From: Neorhodopirellula lusitana
GTDB taxonomy: Bacteria; Planctomycetota; Planctomycetia; Pirellulales; Pirellulaceae
Direction: 5' to 3'
Length of the DNA stretch: 64,000 nt
Assembly (NCBI RefSeq): GCF_900182915.1
Contig: NZ_FXUG01000010.1
Span: forward strand, 1 to 64,000
Below are positions 44,167 through 53,239 of the stretch, piece after piece; the first letter of the stretch is position 1, and each line of letters starts with the position of its first letter. The notes beneath the pieces were generated by a model, which was not told the origin of the DNA, did not search any database, and worked only from the letters and a program-made list of their open reading frames with translations. Both the position numbers and the translations under genes were made by a program.

Positions 44167-44583
44167 ACGAACCGAACGTCGACTCGTTCAAGTGGTGTCG
44201 ATGACCGATCCCGTCGCCCCCTGGCCTTGTGATCCCGCTCGATCTCGAAACTCGTTCACCATCCGATTGGTTGTGTCAGGTGTGCGAGATCGCACGAGCA
44301 ATCTGGAGGCAGATCGACAGTTTTCTTCGCAAATGCTGCCCCGTCTCTAGCAACGGCGTCGCTCTCCAACTCAATCGGCGAACTTGCCAAGGGCAAACTA
44401 TGCGGGTTAGCGAAGCGATGCCGCCCCATCTGCAATCGATCACCGGTTTGTGGTCGTGTGCCCCGAATATCCTCATCGAGTTTGTTGATAGAAACCGATC
44501 AGAATATTTGAAAAAGGAATCGTTCCGTCGTCCCGATCGATATCCCTGACAAGACCCATCCTATCCCAGCGGTTCATGCGGTA
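44167..44583. other. intergenic, no gene seen
   Basis: This 417-bp stretch between the divergent H+-ATPase and OprB genes has no frame with coding character. A tgtgtcaggtgtgcgagat segment near 44275 might belong to an activator site for the H+-ATPase promoter, but I cannot support it further. No sigma-54-type box was found for the OprB gene. Confidence 0.45.
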
Positions 44584-45831
44584 ATGCGGCTAAAATCATT
44601 GATCACCGTTGCAGCCATCCTATGCATGCACGCCGCGTCAGGTCAGGAACCGTCGCTGTCCTATCAAGGCGACGTACTAGACGACACCTTGCAGGTATCT
44701 GCACCAACTTGCACCAACGAGTTCTTGCTGGGCGACTGCGGCGGAGTCCGTTCGTGCCTCGCCGAATCCGGGATCACGCCGTTCCTGTACTACGATTCCA
44801 TCTATGCCGCCAACGTGGACGGCGGAATCAAGTCTGACCAAGACTATACCGGCCAGATCTACGCTGGAGCGGACCTCGACCTCGAAACTCTCTGGGGCTG
44901 GGATGGCACCACCATGAAGATCTCGATGGTCGAGCGACACGGTGACAGTATCAGCCGATCGGTCGGCGGGATCTACGATCCGATGTGCATTTACGGCGGC
45001 CAAGTTGGCTACCTATACCAGCTGTGGCTAGAAAAGGCGATCTGCGACGCATGGGCATTCAAAATTGGCCGTGTGTCCGCGGACACAGACTTTGCCAACA
45101 ACGACCTTTATCGCTATTCGCTTAGCACCGCGATCAACGGCCCCATGCGGGCAATGTTGTTGGAAAACATCATCACATCGTTCCCCTATCCCGTTTGGGG
45201 CGGACGCCTGAAATATGCACCCAACGACCGGCATCAATTTCAAGTGGGTGCTTATCAAATAGGCGACGGAATGTGGGACTTCACCCAACACGGACTCGAC
45301 TTCAGCATCCGGCATGACGATGGCGTTTCAGTACTGACCCAATATGACTGGACGCCACAGCTGTACGGTTTACCAGCCCGCGTTTTCCTGGGGGCCGTCA
45401 ACTCATTCTTTGACTTCGACAACTTTGACGGAGTCGGAACCACCGACCATTTCTTGCGTCTGTACGCACACGCTGAAGCGGAAATAGCCGTGGGACTGAC
45501 CGTGTTCGGTTTTGCTACCCATTCCGACGAAGATCAAGTCGCTAAGACGCCTGTACAAATCAGCGGCGGTATCAACAAACAAGGTTTGATCCCTAGCCGA
45601 GAAAACGATCACACCGTCTTCTTCGCGACGTATGGTGAACTCAGCGATGACTATGGCGACTCCATCGGTGAGGATGTGGATTACGAGTGGGTTTTCGAAC
45701 TGGGACATCGAATCCGAGTCACGCCCGCCACCTACTTCCAACCGGCCATGCAGTACATCGTTCACCCAGGCGGCACGGGCGATATCGCGAACAGTACCGT
45801 CTTGGGTGCATGGATGAACGCCGCATTCTAG
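44584..45831 (+). CDS. oprB: OprB-type carbohydrate-selective porin
   Basis: The protein is 415 aa with a signal peptide (LITVAAILCMHAASG). The mature part reads as an outer-membrane beta-barrel of the OprB family: WLGD-like start FLLGDCGGVRSCLAESGI, TGQIYAGADLDLETLWGW, KIGRVSADTDFA, a Phe/Tyr-rich series of alternating strands and a terminal aromatic residue (MNAAF) as needed for BAM recognition. OprB porins admit sugars through the outer membrane. This fits a region devoted to glycogen and sugar-phosphate use. It stands alone, divergent from the H+-ATPase. Confidence 0.9.
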   Translation: MRLKSLITVAAILCMHAASGQEPSLSYQGDVLDDTLQVSAPTCTNEFLLGDCGGVRSCLAESGITPFLYYDSIYAANVDGGIKSDQDYTGQIYAGADLDLETLWGWDGTTMKISMVERHGDSISRSVGGIYDPMCIYGGQVGYLYQLWLEKAICDAWAFKIGRVSADTDFANNDLYRYSLSTAINGPMRAMLLENIITSFPYPVWGGRLKYAPNDRHQFQVGAYQIGDGMWDFTQHGLDFSIRHDDGVSVLTQYDWTPQLYGLPARVFLGAVNSFFDFDNFDGVGTTDHFLRLYAHAEAEIAVGLTVFGFATHSDEDQVAKTPVQISGGINKQGLIPSRENDHTVFFATYGELSDDYGDSIGEDVDYEWVFELGHRIRVTPATYFQPAMQYIVHPGGTGDIANSTVLGAWMNAAF

Positions 45832-45891
45832 CTCCGCAAACCGTCGTGGCCGCCGAGTTCTAGAAACCTTTCAAACACGCTTGCCGACGCT

Positions 45892-46003
45892 AGAGCATTT
45901 TGTTTTTGGTCGTAACGGAACTTGTCAGGAGTTTCGCAACCCGGCGTGGGGATCGAAACTCGTGACGACTTCCGCTACGGCCTAGGGCGTTTTTCAAAAT
46001 GCT
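45892..46003. repeat. dispersed ~112-bp palindromic repeat, copy 2
   Basis: It corresponds to 14821-14934 in reverse orientation. Its ends are agagcatttt and aaaatgct, and it contains gtcgtaacgg, a central cccggcgtgggg and cgctacggcctag. The internal arms gtcaggagtttcg and cgaaactcgtgac are complementary, giving a strong hairpin. It ends at the base immediately before the phosphoketolase stop codon, so it forms that mRNA's 3' end and may act as terminator or stabiliser. Confidence 0.8.
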
Positions 46004-48403
46004 TTAAGAACGACAACCGCTCGGCCACTTCCAGTTGCGAATCTCGGGCATATCTTGACCGTTTTGATTGATGTACCTCCGGTGCTCAATCAACTTTTCC
46101 TGCAATTGCTTCTTCAGAACGACACCCTTGTCGCCGGTTGGGGGTAGACGGTCAATCGTATCGATCACCAAGTGGAATCGATCCAGATCGTTCAAGACGG
46201 TCATGTCGAACGGCGTCGTGATCGTTCCCTCTTCCTTGTAGCCGCGCACGTGTATGTTGCCGTGGTTGGTCCGGCGATAGGTCAGCCGATGGATCAACCA
46301 AGGGTAAGCATGAAATGCAAAGATCACTTGTTTATCCTTGGTGAACAGCTCATCGAAATCCGCATCCGTTAAACCGTGCGGGTGCTCCGATTTCGGCTGC
46401 AGTCGCATGAGATCAACGACGTTGACCACCCGGATATTCAGTTCTGGAAGATGCTCTCGCATGATCGAGACCGCCGCCAGCGTTTCCAACGTGGGCACGT
46501 CCCCACAACACGCCATCACAACATCGGGGTCGCCACTGTCTTCGGTACCCGCCCAATCCCAAACGCCGATGCCTTTCTTACAATGCTCGATCGCCTCGTC
46601 CATGGGCAACCACTGTGGCGCGGGATGTTTTCCGGCAACGACGACGTTGACATAGTGACGACTTCGCAAACAATGATCCATCACCGAGATCAGACAATTT
46701 GCATCGGGCGGCAAATAGACACGGACGATTTCCGCCTTTTTGTTCACCACAACATCAATGAAACCAGGATCTTGATGGGTGAACCCGTTATGGTCCTGAC
46801 GCCAAACATGGGACGCCAACAAGTAGTTCAGCGATGCAATCGGATGACGCCAAGGAAGTTCAGACGTCACCTTCAACCACTTCGCGTGTTGGTTGAACAT
46901 GGAGTCGATGATGTGGATGAAAGCTTCATAGCAATTGAAAAGTCCGTGCCGACCGGTCAATAAGTAGCCCTCAAGCCAGCCCTGACACTGGTGTTCGCTC
47001 AACATCTCAAGCACACGCCCTTCCGGTGCCAGCAATTCGTCGGTTTCAACAGTCCGCGCGTTCCACTGACGCTGCGTGACTTCCAAGACCGCTTCCAATC
47101 CGTTCGAAATTGTTTCGTCTGGACCGAAGATGCGAAAGTTCTTTTGTTCTTCGTTCAACCGGACCACATCACGAACAAACTTGCCCATCACGTGCGTGTC
47201 ACCCACTCCCTTGACGCCTCTTTCGGATACCTCGATCCCATAGTCACGAAAATCAGGCATCACCAAATCACGCATCAACAATCCACCGTTGGCATGGGGG
47301 TTGGCCCCCATGCGGCGTTTTCCGACCGGTGCCAGGTCCGCGATTCCAGGAAGCAAACGACCGGTTTCGTCAAACAATTCCTCGGGACGGTAATTCCGCA
47401 TCCACTGTTCGAGTTGTTGCAGATGTTCGGGGTGCGCGGCGGGATCGGACAACGGCACCTGGTGGGAATGAAACGTGCCTTCGATGGGCACGCCGTCAAC
47501 AAACTTCGGCCCCGTCCAGCCCTTCGGCGATCGCAACACAATCATGGGCCAACGAGGCCGAGTTACGTCGTCATTGATTCTCGCGTTGTCCTGGATTCCT
47601 TTGATCTGGATATACGCTTCGTCCAAAGCTGCGGCCATCGCGACGTGCATCTTCGCGGGATCGTCACCCTCTACAAAGATGGGCGTCCATCCATAACCAC
47701 GCATCAATTGATCAAGCTCTTCGTGTTCAATCCTTGCCAACAGCGTTGGGTTGGCGATCTTGTATCCGTTCAGATGCAAGATTGGCAGCACCGCACCGTC
47801 GGTCGCTGGATTCAGAAACTTGTTGGAATGCCAAGCGGTTGCCAATGGCCCGGTTTCGGCCTCACCATCGCCAATCACGCAAGCAACGATGAGATCTGGG
47901 TTGTCAAACACCGCACCAAACGAATGACTCAGCGAGTAGCCCAGCTCGCCTCCCTCGTGAATCGAACCCGGACATTCCGGTGACGCGTGCGATGGAATGC
48001 CGCCGGGGAACGAGAACTGAGTGAACAGCCTTCGCAAACCAGCCTCATCGGGGCTGATGTCCGGATAGACCTCGCTGTACGTGCCTTCCAAATAGGTGTT
48101 GGCCACCAACGCGGGTCCACCGTGCCCAGGCCCCGACACATAAATCATGTCGAGGTCATTCTGCTTAATCAGCCGGTTCAGATGAGCGTAGATAAAGTTT
48201 TGGCCAGGTGTGGTCCCCCAGTGACCGAGAAGCATCGGCTTCACGTCTGATAGCTGCAGCGGTCGCCTCAACAGTGGATTGTCGCAAAGGTACATCTGCC
48301 CAACTGACAAATAGTTCGCTGCTCGCCAGTACGCATCAATCTTCGCCAGCATCTCGCCGGAAACTTCCCCGGCATCCGACTCGGTTTCCAACGTTTCATT
48401 CAT
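46004..48403 (-). CDS. xfp: xylulose-5-phosphate/fructose-6-phosphate phosphoketolase
   Basis: The protein is 799 aa from the ATG at 48403 (a TTG six codons upstream is less likely), the family's usual length. It splits xylulose 5-phosphate or fructose 6-phosphate with phosphate to acetyl phosphate plus glyceraldehyde 3-phosphate or erythrose 4-phosphate, using thiamine diphosphate. Visible: [45 protein letters not shown], the TPP-binding [19 protein letters not shown] (read in parts), and GTITTPFDM near the end. It lies 45 bp after glgP in one operon, so glucose 1-phosphate released from glycogen can be turned directly to acetyl phosphate and ATP via acetate kinase. No acetate kinase gene is in the window. 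Confidence 0.97.
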   Translation of the reverse strand: MNETLETESDAGEVSGEMLAKIDAYWRAANYLSVGQMYLCDNPLLRRPLQLSDVKPMLLGHWGTTPGQNFIYAHLNRLIKQNDLDMIYVSGPGHGGPALVANTYLEGTYSEVYPDISPDEAGLRRLFTQFSFPGGIPSHASPECPGSIHEGGELGYSLSHSFGAVFDNPDLIVACVIGDGEAETGPLATAWHSNKFLNPATDGAVLPILHLNGYKIANPTLLARIEHEELDQLMRGYGWTPIFVEGDDPAKMHVAMAAALDEAYIQIKGIQDNARINDDVTRPRWPMIVLRSPKGWTGPKFVDGVPIEGTFHSHQVPLSDPAAHPEHLQQLEQWMRNYRPEELFDETGRLLPGIADLAPVGKRRMGANPHANGGLLMRDLVMPDFRDYGIEVSERGVKGVGDTHVMGKFVRDVVRLNEEQKNFRIFGPDETISNGLEAVLEVTQRQWNARTVETDELLAPEGRVLEMLSEHQCQGWLEGYLLTGRHGLFNCYEAFIHIIDSMFNQHAKWLKVTSELPWRHPIASLNYLLASHVWRQDHNGFTHQDPGFIDVVVNKKAEIVRVYLPPDANCLISVMDHCLRSRHYVNVVVAGKHPAPQWLPMDEAIEHCKKGIGVWDWAGTEDSGDPDVVMACCGDVPTLETLAAVSIMREHLPELNIRVVNVVDLMRLQPKSEHPHGLTDADFDELFTKDKQVIFAFHAYPWLIHRLTYRRTNHGNIHVRGYKEEGTITTPFDMTVLNDLDRFHLVIDTIDRLPPTGDKGVVLKKQLQEKLIEHRRYINQNGQDMPEIRNWKWPSGCRS

Positions 48404-48448
48404 TTCAATGCCCTCGACCAATAGTGGACTGTCAATCGTTGCTCACGA

Positions 48449-51058
48449 TCATTGCTGCCACCGAACCAGGTTCAATTCCAACGGGATAGCGACGCCTGGA
48501 TGAACCGGGACGATCCGAGCGGTGTAGTCAGACGCCGGACGCATCGTCGAAACGATGACGCGATACGTGTAGGTTGAGATTCCCGGCGAGCAACTCTTGT
48601 CGATCGTCATCGCGTGACACCCCGATTCCTGTGACGAATCGCTGGCCGCATACATTTGAACCTGCACCGCCCGCGGATCGACTCCATCCAGAAACACGTC
48701 GACTGAAAAGTGATGTCCCTGTTCATCGGTGGCCACTTGCGTTTCACCAATGACAAGTGAATCCCATTTCTGTCGCAAGGAATCCCGCCAGTGAACGATC
48801 TCAGCACCGCGCTGACCGTCCATCGCTGCACGTTCGTGATACCGCTGCGCTGCTGGCAGGTAAAACTCCTGGGTGTACTGACGGACGCTACGGATGGCAG
48901 AGTACTGCGGCGTCAGAGAGGACATGCTGTTACGCATTTTCGCTAACCACCCCGTCGGAATCCCACGTTCATCGCGTTCATAGAAAAGTGGGATGACTTC
49001 GTTCTCAAGCACTTCATACAACTCGTTCGCCTCGGCGGCATCCCATGCAGGATCATCGCCGTGCTCCGCTCCATCGCCGATCGCCCAGCCGAATTCTGGC
49101 TGATAGGCCTCCGCCCACCAACCGTCCAGTTCGGACAAGTTGAGCCCGCCGTTGACCAGAACCTTCATCCCACTGGTGCCGCTTGCTTCCCAGGGTCGAC
49201 GCGGCGTGTTGATCCACACGTCCACCCCCTGAACCAACCGCTGTGCCAATTTCATGTCATAGTCGGACAGGAAGATCACATGGGTTCGCCCACCCGAATC
49301 ACGAATGAAGTCGATCCAATTGCGGATCAGTGTCTGGCCAACTAAATCGGCTGGGTGAGCCTTGCCGGCAATCACCAACTGCACCGGACGCTCGGGATTG
49401 TTCAACATGTCTAGCAAACGCTGACGATCGTGTAACAACAGATTCGGTCGTTTGTAGGTCGCGAATCGCCTTGCGAATCCAAGGGTCAACACATTGGGAT
49501 CAAACAGATGCCGGGTCGCTTCGACGCTTTCCGACGACGCACCGCTACCGGCCAACTCTCGCGACAATCGAGTTCGCGCGTACTCAATCATCGAGTGGGT
49601 CGATGATGTTCGGAACTGCCACAACCGCTCGTCCGAAATGGAACGCATTTGATGCGATAACGCACCGCTCGGATCACGCCATCGATCTTTCCCGCATGCC
49701 TCCGTCCATAAAGCGTCCGCTTCCGATGAATCCCAGCTTGGCATGTGCACGCCGTTGGTCACGTGGCCGACCGGAATCTCATTGATGGGCCAGCGAGGGA
49801 ATTTGGACGCGAACAAATGTCGGCTCACTTCACCATGCAACCGACTGACTCCGTTCACCGCACCGCTGCCCTGAATCGCCAGGCTCGCCATATTGAAGTC
49901 GCCGGTCGGGTCACCAGGGTCTTGCCCCATCGCCAACAACTTCTGAACGGGAATGCCCAACTCTTCCACAGCGAATCGCCCCAAGAAGTGCTCGATCATC
50001 GAGGGGGCAAATCGGTCAAAGCCCGCCGGCACCGCGGTGTGAGTCGTGAAGATGTTTCCTGCCCGAGTGATCGCCATCGCCGACTCGAACGACTGACCCG
50101 TCCGAGCCATGTATTCGCATGCTCGTTCCAATACCGCAAAAGCCGCATGCCCTTCATTCAAATGACAGACATCGGGCTGAATCCCCATCGCGGTCAACAA
50201 CCGCCAACCGCCGATCCCCAACACGATCTCTTGTTTCAACCGCATCTCGGGACCGCCCCCGTACAATTCGCTGGTGATCCCACGGTGAGCCGGCAGGTTC
50301 GCACCGTCGTTGCTATCAAGCAGCACCAACCTGACGCGTCCGGCCTGGACCTGCCAAGCACGCAACCACAACGGTCCGTCGGGCATCGCCAACTTGATCC
50401 GCACCCACTCGCCATCTTCGTCACGCAACGGAGCGATCGGGAGTTGAGCCGGATCGTTGAACGGATAGTATTCCAATTGGGTCCCGTCGGCCGCAATCGA
50501 TTGCCGGAAATAGCCTTGCTGATAAAGCAATCCGACACCCACCACGGGAACGCCTAAGTCGCTGGCGGCCTTCAATTGATCGCCCGCAACGTTGCCGAGA
50601 CCGCCGGAGTAGATCGGCAACGCCTCGCTCAACATGAATTCCATGCTGAAGTACGCAGCACAGGTCAGCACCGAATCCGCATGCTCTTTCTGGAACCACG
50701 TTTTCTCGCCCAAGTACTCACGTCGAGCTTCCGTCAGCGCATCGAGCCTTCCACGAAAGTCCGGGTCCGCCAACTTGTCGCTCAAACGGCAACGCGAAAT
50801 GGTCTGCAAGACGACCCAGGGGTTATTCGTCGCCTCCCACAGTTCTTCATCCAAACCACGCCAGATCGTGTCACCGTCGTGTTTCCACGTCGAACGCAGA
50901 TCAATCGCCAACTCCGCCAGCTGACTGACACCATCAATCCCAGTAGGCAAGCACGTGTCCGTCGCCAGACTGGTCTCGTCCATTAAAGTCCGGTTCAGTA
51001 GCCCAGGCCTCATCGGAGGACACTTAACGGGTTGATCGGGAAGAAGAACTTGATTCAT
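48449..51058 (-). CDS. glgP: alpha-glucan (glycogen) phosphorylase
   Basis: The protein is 869 aa from the ATG at 51058. It cleaves alpha-1,4 glucans with phosphate to glucose 1-phosphate. It is of the bacterial/archaeal alpha-glucan phosphorylase group: YFSMEFMLSEALPIYSGGLG, DVCHLNEGHAAFA, GHVTNGVHMPSW, ARRFATYKRPNL, and the pyridoxal phosphate lysine in EASGTSGMKVLVNGGLNLS. An extra C-terminal domain of about 120 residues (HHFSVDVFLDGVDPRAVQVQ, ending LELNLVRW) resembles those of this subgroup. It is the first gene of a glgP-xfp operon with the best sigma-54-type promoter of the window. Confidence 0.95.
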   Translation of the reverse strand: MNQVLLPDQPVKCPPMRPGLLNRTLMDETSLATDTCLPTGIDGVSQLAELAIDLRSTWKHDGDTIWRGLDEELWEATNNPWVVLQTISRCRLSDKLADPDFRGRLDALTEARREYLGEKTWFQKEHADSVLTCAAYFSMEFMLSEALPIYSGGLGNVAGDQLKAASDLGVPVVGVGLLYQQGYFRQSIAADGTQLEYYPFNDPAQLPIAPLRDEDGEWVRIKLAMPDGPLWLRAWQVQAGRVRLVLLDSNDGANLPAHRGITSELYGGGPEMRLKQEIVLGIGGWRLLTAMGIQPDVCHLNEGHAAFAVLERACEYMARTGQSFESAMAITRAGNIFTTHTAVPAGFDRFAPSMIEHFLGRFAVEELGIPVQKLLAMGQDPGDPTGDFNMASLAIQGSGAVNGVSRLHGEVSRHLFASKFPRWPINEIPVGHVTNGVHMPSWDSSEADALWTEACGKDRWRDPSGALSHQMRSISDERLWQFRTSSTHSMIEYARTRLSRELAGSGASSESVEATRHLFDPNVLTLGFARRFATYKRPNLLLHDRQRLLDMLNNPERPVQLVIAGKAHPADLVGQTLIRNWIDFIRDSGGRTHVIFLSDYDMKLAQRLVQGVDVWINTPRRPWEASGTSGMKVLVNGGLNLSELDGWWAEAYQPEFGWAIGDGAEHGDDPAWDAAEANELYEVLENEVIPLFYERDERGIPTGWLAKMRNSMSSLTPQYSAIRSVRQYTQEFYLPAAQRYHERAAMDGQRGAEIVHWRDSLRQKWDSLVIGETQVATDEQGHHFSVDVFLDGVDPRAVQVQMYAASDSSQESGCHAMTIDKSCSPGISTYTYRVIVSTMRPASDYTARIVPVHPGVAIPLELNLVRWQQ

Positions 51059-51129
51059 CGAAACACTTTCCCAATTCAATGGTGTTCGTGGTTTAACGGA
51101 CGCTCCTATTTCGCTGCCAATGGCAAAAC

Positions 51130-51144
51130 GCAATCGCTGTGCCA
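51130..51144 (-). promoter_or_regulatory. strong sigma-54-type promoter before glgP-xfp
   Basis: On the minus strand: TGGCACAGCGATTGC. Both boxes match the TGGCAC-N5-TTGC consensus without mismatch. Predicted start about 51118, giving a leader near 60 nt with GGGAAAG as ribosome-binding site before ATG. An NtrC-type activator gene lies about 470 bp away on the other strand. Confidence 0.72.
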
Positions 51145-51618
51145 AGTCCTATTTCCCGTTCGCACGTGTTGGCGCCCGCTGGACAATCGTTTCAACGACT
51201 GGGAGTGCGTGCGAGCTTGTCACACCGTTGTGAGCGTCAACGCGTCGTAAGCAGCATTCCGAGCCAAACCGGCGCACGTCACTACTGCGGACTAGTCCAG
51301 CCCTCAACGTGCTACCGCGCCCGATGTCCTGCTACTGCAGATCGAAGTCGTGCAATCGCACCTCGAGGTCCTGCTTACGCATCCCAAAGGTGCGTGCAAT
51401 CGCCTCTCCGCAATCACGGGATCTTGTCGGCTTGCCCAGCATGGAAGCAGCCGTAGGGAATTCCCCTACACCAGCTGAGTGCGAAAACGCACGCACACAG
51501 CGTCACAATTGACACTTCGCGATTTGTTCGGTGTTCGTAAAGTTGTGATAGTCCATGGTCACCCACTCAAGTTTTCAGAAGTGACCTGTCACCCATCTCT
51601 ACGATTTCAAGCAAGATC
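51145..51618. other. regulatory spacer between glgP and the NtrC-type gene
   Basis: No gene is seen. The stretch has palindromic pieces that may be activator sites: TTGTCACACCGTTGTGAG near 51219 and GCGTCACAATTGACAC near 51502. They lie about 75 and 360 bp upstream of the glgP sigma-54-type promoter. A promoter for 51619 must be at the right end, but I cannot point to it. Confidence 0.4.
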
Positions 51619-53139
51619 ATGACCATCCAAACAGACGCTAAACAGTTGTCAGTCCTGGTTGTTGATGACGACCAAGAACTCCGAGATTGTGTCGCCCGCT
51701 ATCTCGCCCGCAAAGACTATTCAGTTCAGGAGGCGGCATCGGGCGTCGAAGCATTGGACTTACTATTATCCGGACACTTCGATGTGGCGATCCTGGACCT
51801 GGGCTTGCCTGGGATGAGCGGCATGGAAGTCCTCGGGCGAGCGAAAGAAGATGGTTGCTCCACCGAAGTGATCGTCTTAACAGGCTGTGACGACGTCAAA
51901 TCAGCCGTCTCTGCCATGCAGTTCGGAGCACAGAACTACCTGACCAAACCGGTACCGATGGGAGAGCTGACCGAAGCAATTCAAGCGGCCCACCAAAAGT
52001 CACTCGCAAAACAACACTCCGGCACATCGCAGGCAGCTGAGACCAGCGATGATGATCATGAAATGCGGAGGTCCAGTCAAAGCGGCCAGCCCAGCTTCCA
52101 GCAACTCAGTGCAACTGATGATAGCGGTCGCCGCGGAAGCCGCACTAGTTCCAAGTCCGCCCGAGTACGAAAGTCGGTCCGTCGTTCGGAAAGCGTCCCA
52201 CCGATGCTGGGCAACTCGCCCAAGATGAAACAACTGTTTCGTACGATCGAACGAGCCGGCCGCAGCGAATACCCGATCCTAATCCAAGGTGAAAGCGGAA
52301 CCGGAAAAGAACTGGTGGCGAAGGCCCTTCACGCGGCAAGTACTCGCGCGGACCAGCCCATGATCACGATCAACTGCGCCGCATTGCCTGAATCGCTTCT
52401 CGAGAGTGAATTGTTTGGCCACGAGAAAGGATCGTACACTGGTGCGACCACGCAAATGCCAGGCTTATTCGAAGTCGCTGACGGCGGCACCCTGTTCATT
52501 GACGAGGTCGGCGAACTCGCCCCGACGTTGCAGCCCAAGCTGCTACGTGTTCTGGAGGACGGTAGTTTCCGCCGAGTCGGGTGCCCTCACGAACGGCATG
52601 TCGATGTCAGAATCATCGCCGCCACCAACCGCAAGATGGATACGGAAGTTGCGGAGGGGCGTTTTCGCCAAGACCTGTACTACCGCATCAACGTCATGAC
52701 GCTGGAACTACCACGACTGCAAGAACGCGGCAACGACATCCTCCATTTGGCCAGCTACTTCGCTGGACCAGAATGGGAGTTTGAAGACCGGGCGTTGCAG
52801 GTCCTGGAACACTACCACTGGCCCGGCAACGTTCGCCAGCTGATCAACGTGATCGATCGGGCAAAGGTGTTGGCTGATGACTACATGATCCGTGCCGAAA
52901 ACTTTCCTGCCGGCGTGGGCGACGCATCGCCGTACAGATCCCCCAGGGTTTCCTTTGCCTCCGTGACCGACCTGGCCTCAGTCAACCGGGCCTGCGTGAT
53001 GGAAGCCTTGCGTCAGCAGGATGGCAACAAAAAGGAAACGGCCAAGCGACTCGGTGTTAGCCGGCGGACACTCTACCGTTTGCTCGAAAAACACAACATC
53101 CAACCGGATGAAATACGCATGGCACTGACCGCCAGCTAA
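51619..53139 (+). CDS. NtrC-family sigma-54-dependent response regulator
   Basis: The protein is 506 aa. Receiver domain 1-125 with Asp60 (ILDLGLPGMSG) and Lys110; a Ser/Arg/Gln-rich linker 130-195; AAA+ domain 197-425 with Walker A GESGTGKE (224-231), the sigma-54-contact loop GSYTGA (271-276, a variant of GAFTGA), Walker B TLFIDEVGEL and the arginine-finger region; Fis-type HTH at the C-terminus (KKETAKRLGVSRRTLYRLLEK). It activates sigma-54 RNA polymerase at promoters with upstream sites. Divergent position to glgP and the many -24/-12 elements nearby make it the prime candidate activator. No dedicated kinase is adjacent. Confidence 0.95.
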   Translation: MTIQTDAKQLSVLVVDDDQELRDCVARYLARKDYSVQEAASGVEALDLLLSGHFDVAILDLGLPGMSGMEVLGRAKEDGCSTEVIVLTGCDDVKSAVSAMQFGAQNYLTKPVPMGELTEAIQAAHQKSLAKQHSGTSQAAETSDDDHEMRRSSQSGQPSFQQLSATDDSGRRGSRTSSKSARVRKSVRRSESVPPMLGNSPKMKQLFRTIERAGRSEYPILIQGESGTGKELVAKALHAASTRADQPMITINCAALPESLLESELFGHEKGSYTGATTQMPGLFEVADGGTLFIDEVGELAPTLQPKLLRVLEDGSFRRVGCPHERHVDVRIIAATNRKMDTEVAEGRFRQDLYYRINVMTLELPRLQERGNDILHLASYFAGPEWEFEDRALQVLEHYHWPGNVRQLINVIDRAKVLADDYMIRAENFPAGVGDASPYRSPRVSFASVTDLASVNRACVMEALRQQDGNKKETAKRLGVSRRTLYRLLEKHNIQPDEIRMALTAS

Positions 53140-53185
53140 ACATGCCCGCCAGCTAAACCCAACCTGGCCCGCGATTCTAAACCGA

Positions 53186-53219
53186 CAAAGCTTGCTGCAC
53201 TCGAGTGCAGCAAGCTTTG
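53186..53219. terminator. 34-bp perfect palindrome between convergent genes
   Basis: The perfect palindrome runs caaagcttgctgcactc / gagtgcagcaagctttg with centre at 53202/53203. It lies in the 100-bp gap between the convergent NtrC-type and ThuA/cytochrome genes. It should terminate transcription from both sides, with a short T-run on each strand inside the stem. Confidence 0.75.
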
Positions 53220-53239
53220 CTACTTTACTGGCACACCTG

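Noticed and set aside
46991-47983. 330-aa frame on the plus strand
   Set aside because: It is antisense to the phosphoketolase gene, whose protein motifs are unmistakable; the frame has biased composition and no domain.
49745-50557. 270-aa frame on the plus strand
   Set aside because: Antisense to glgP, with no domain and many Arg/His residues typical of shadow frames.
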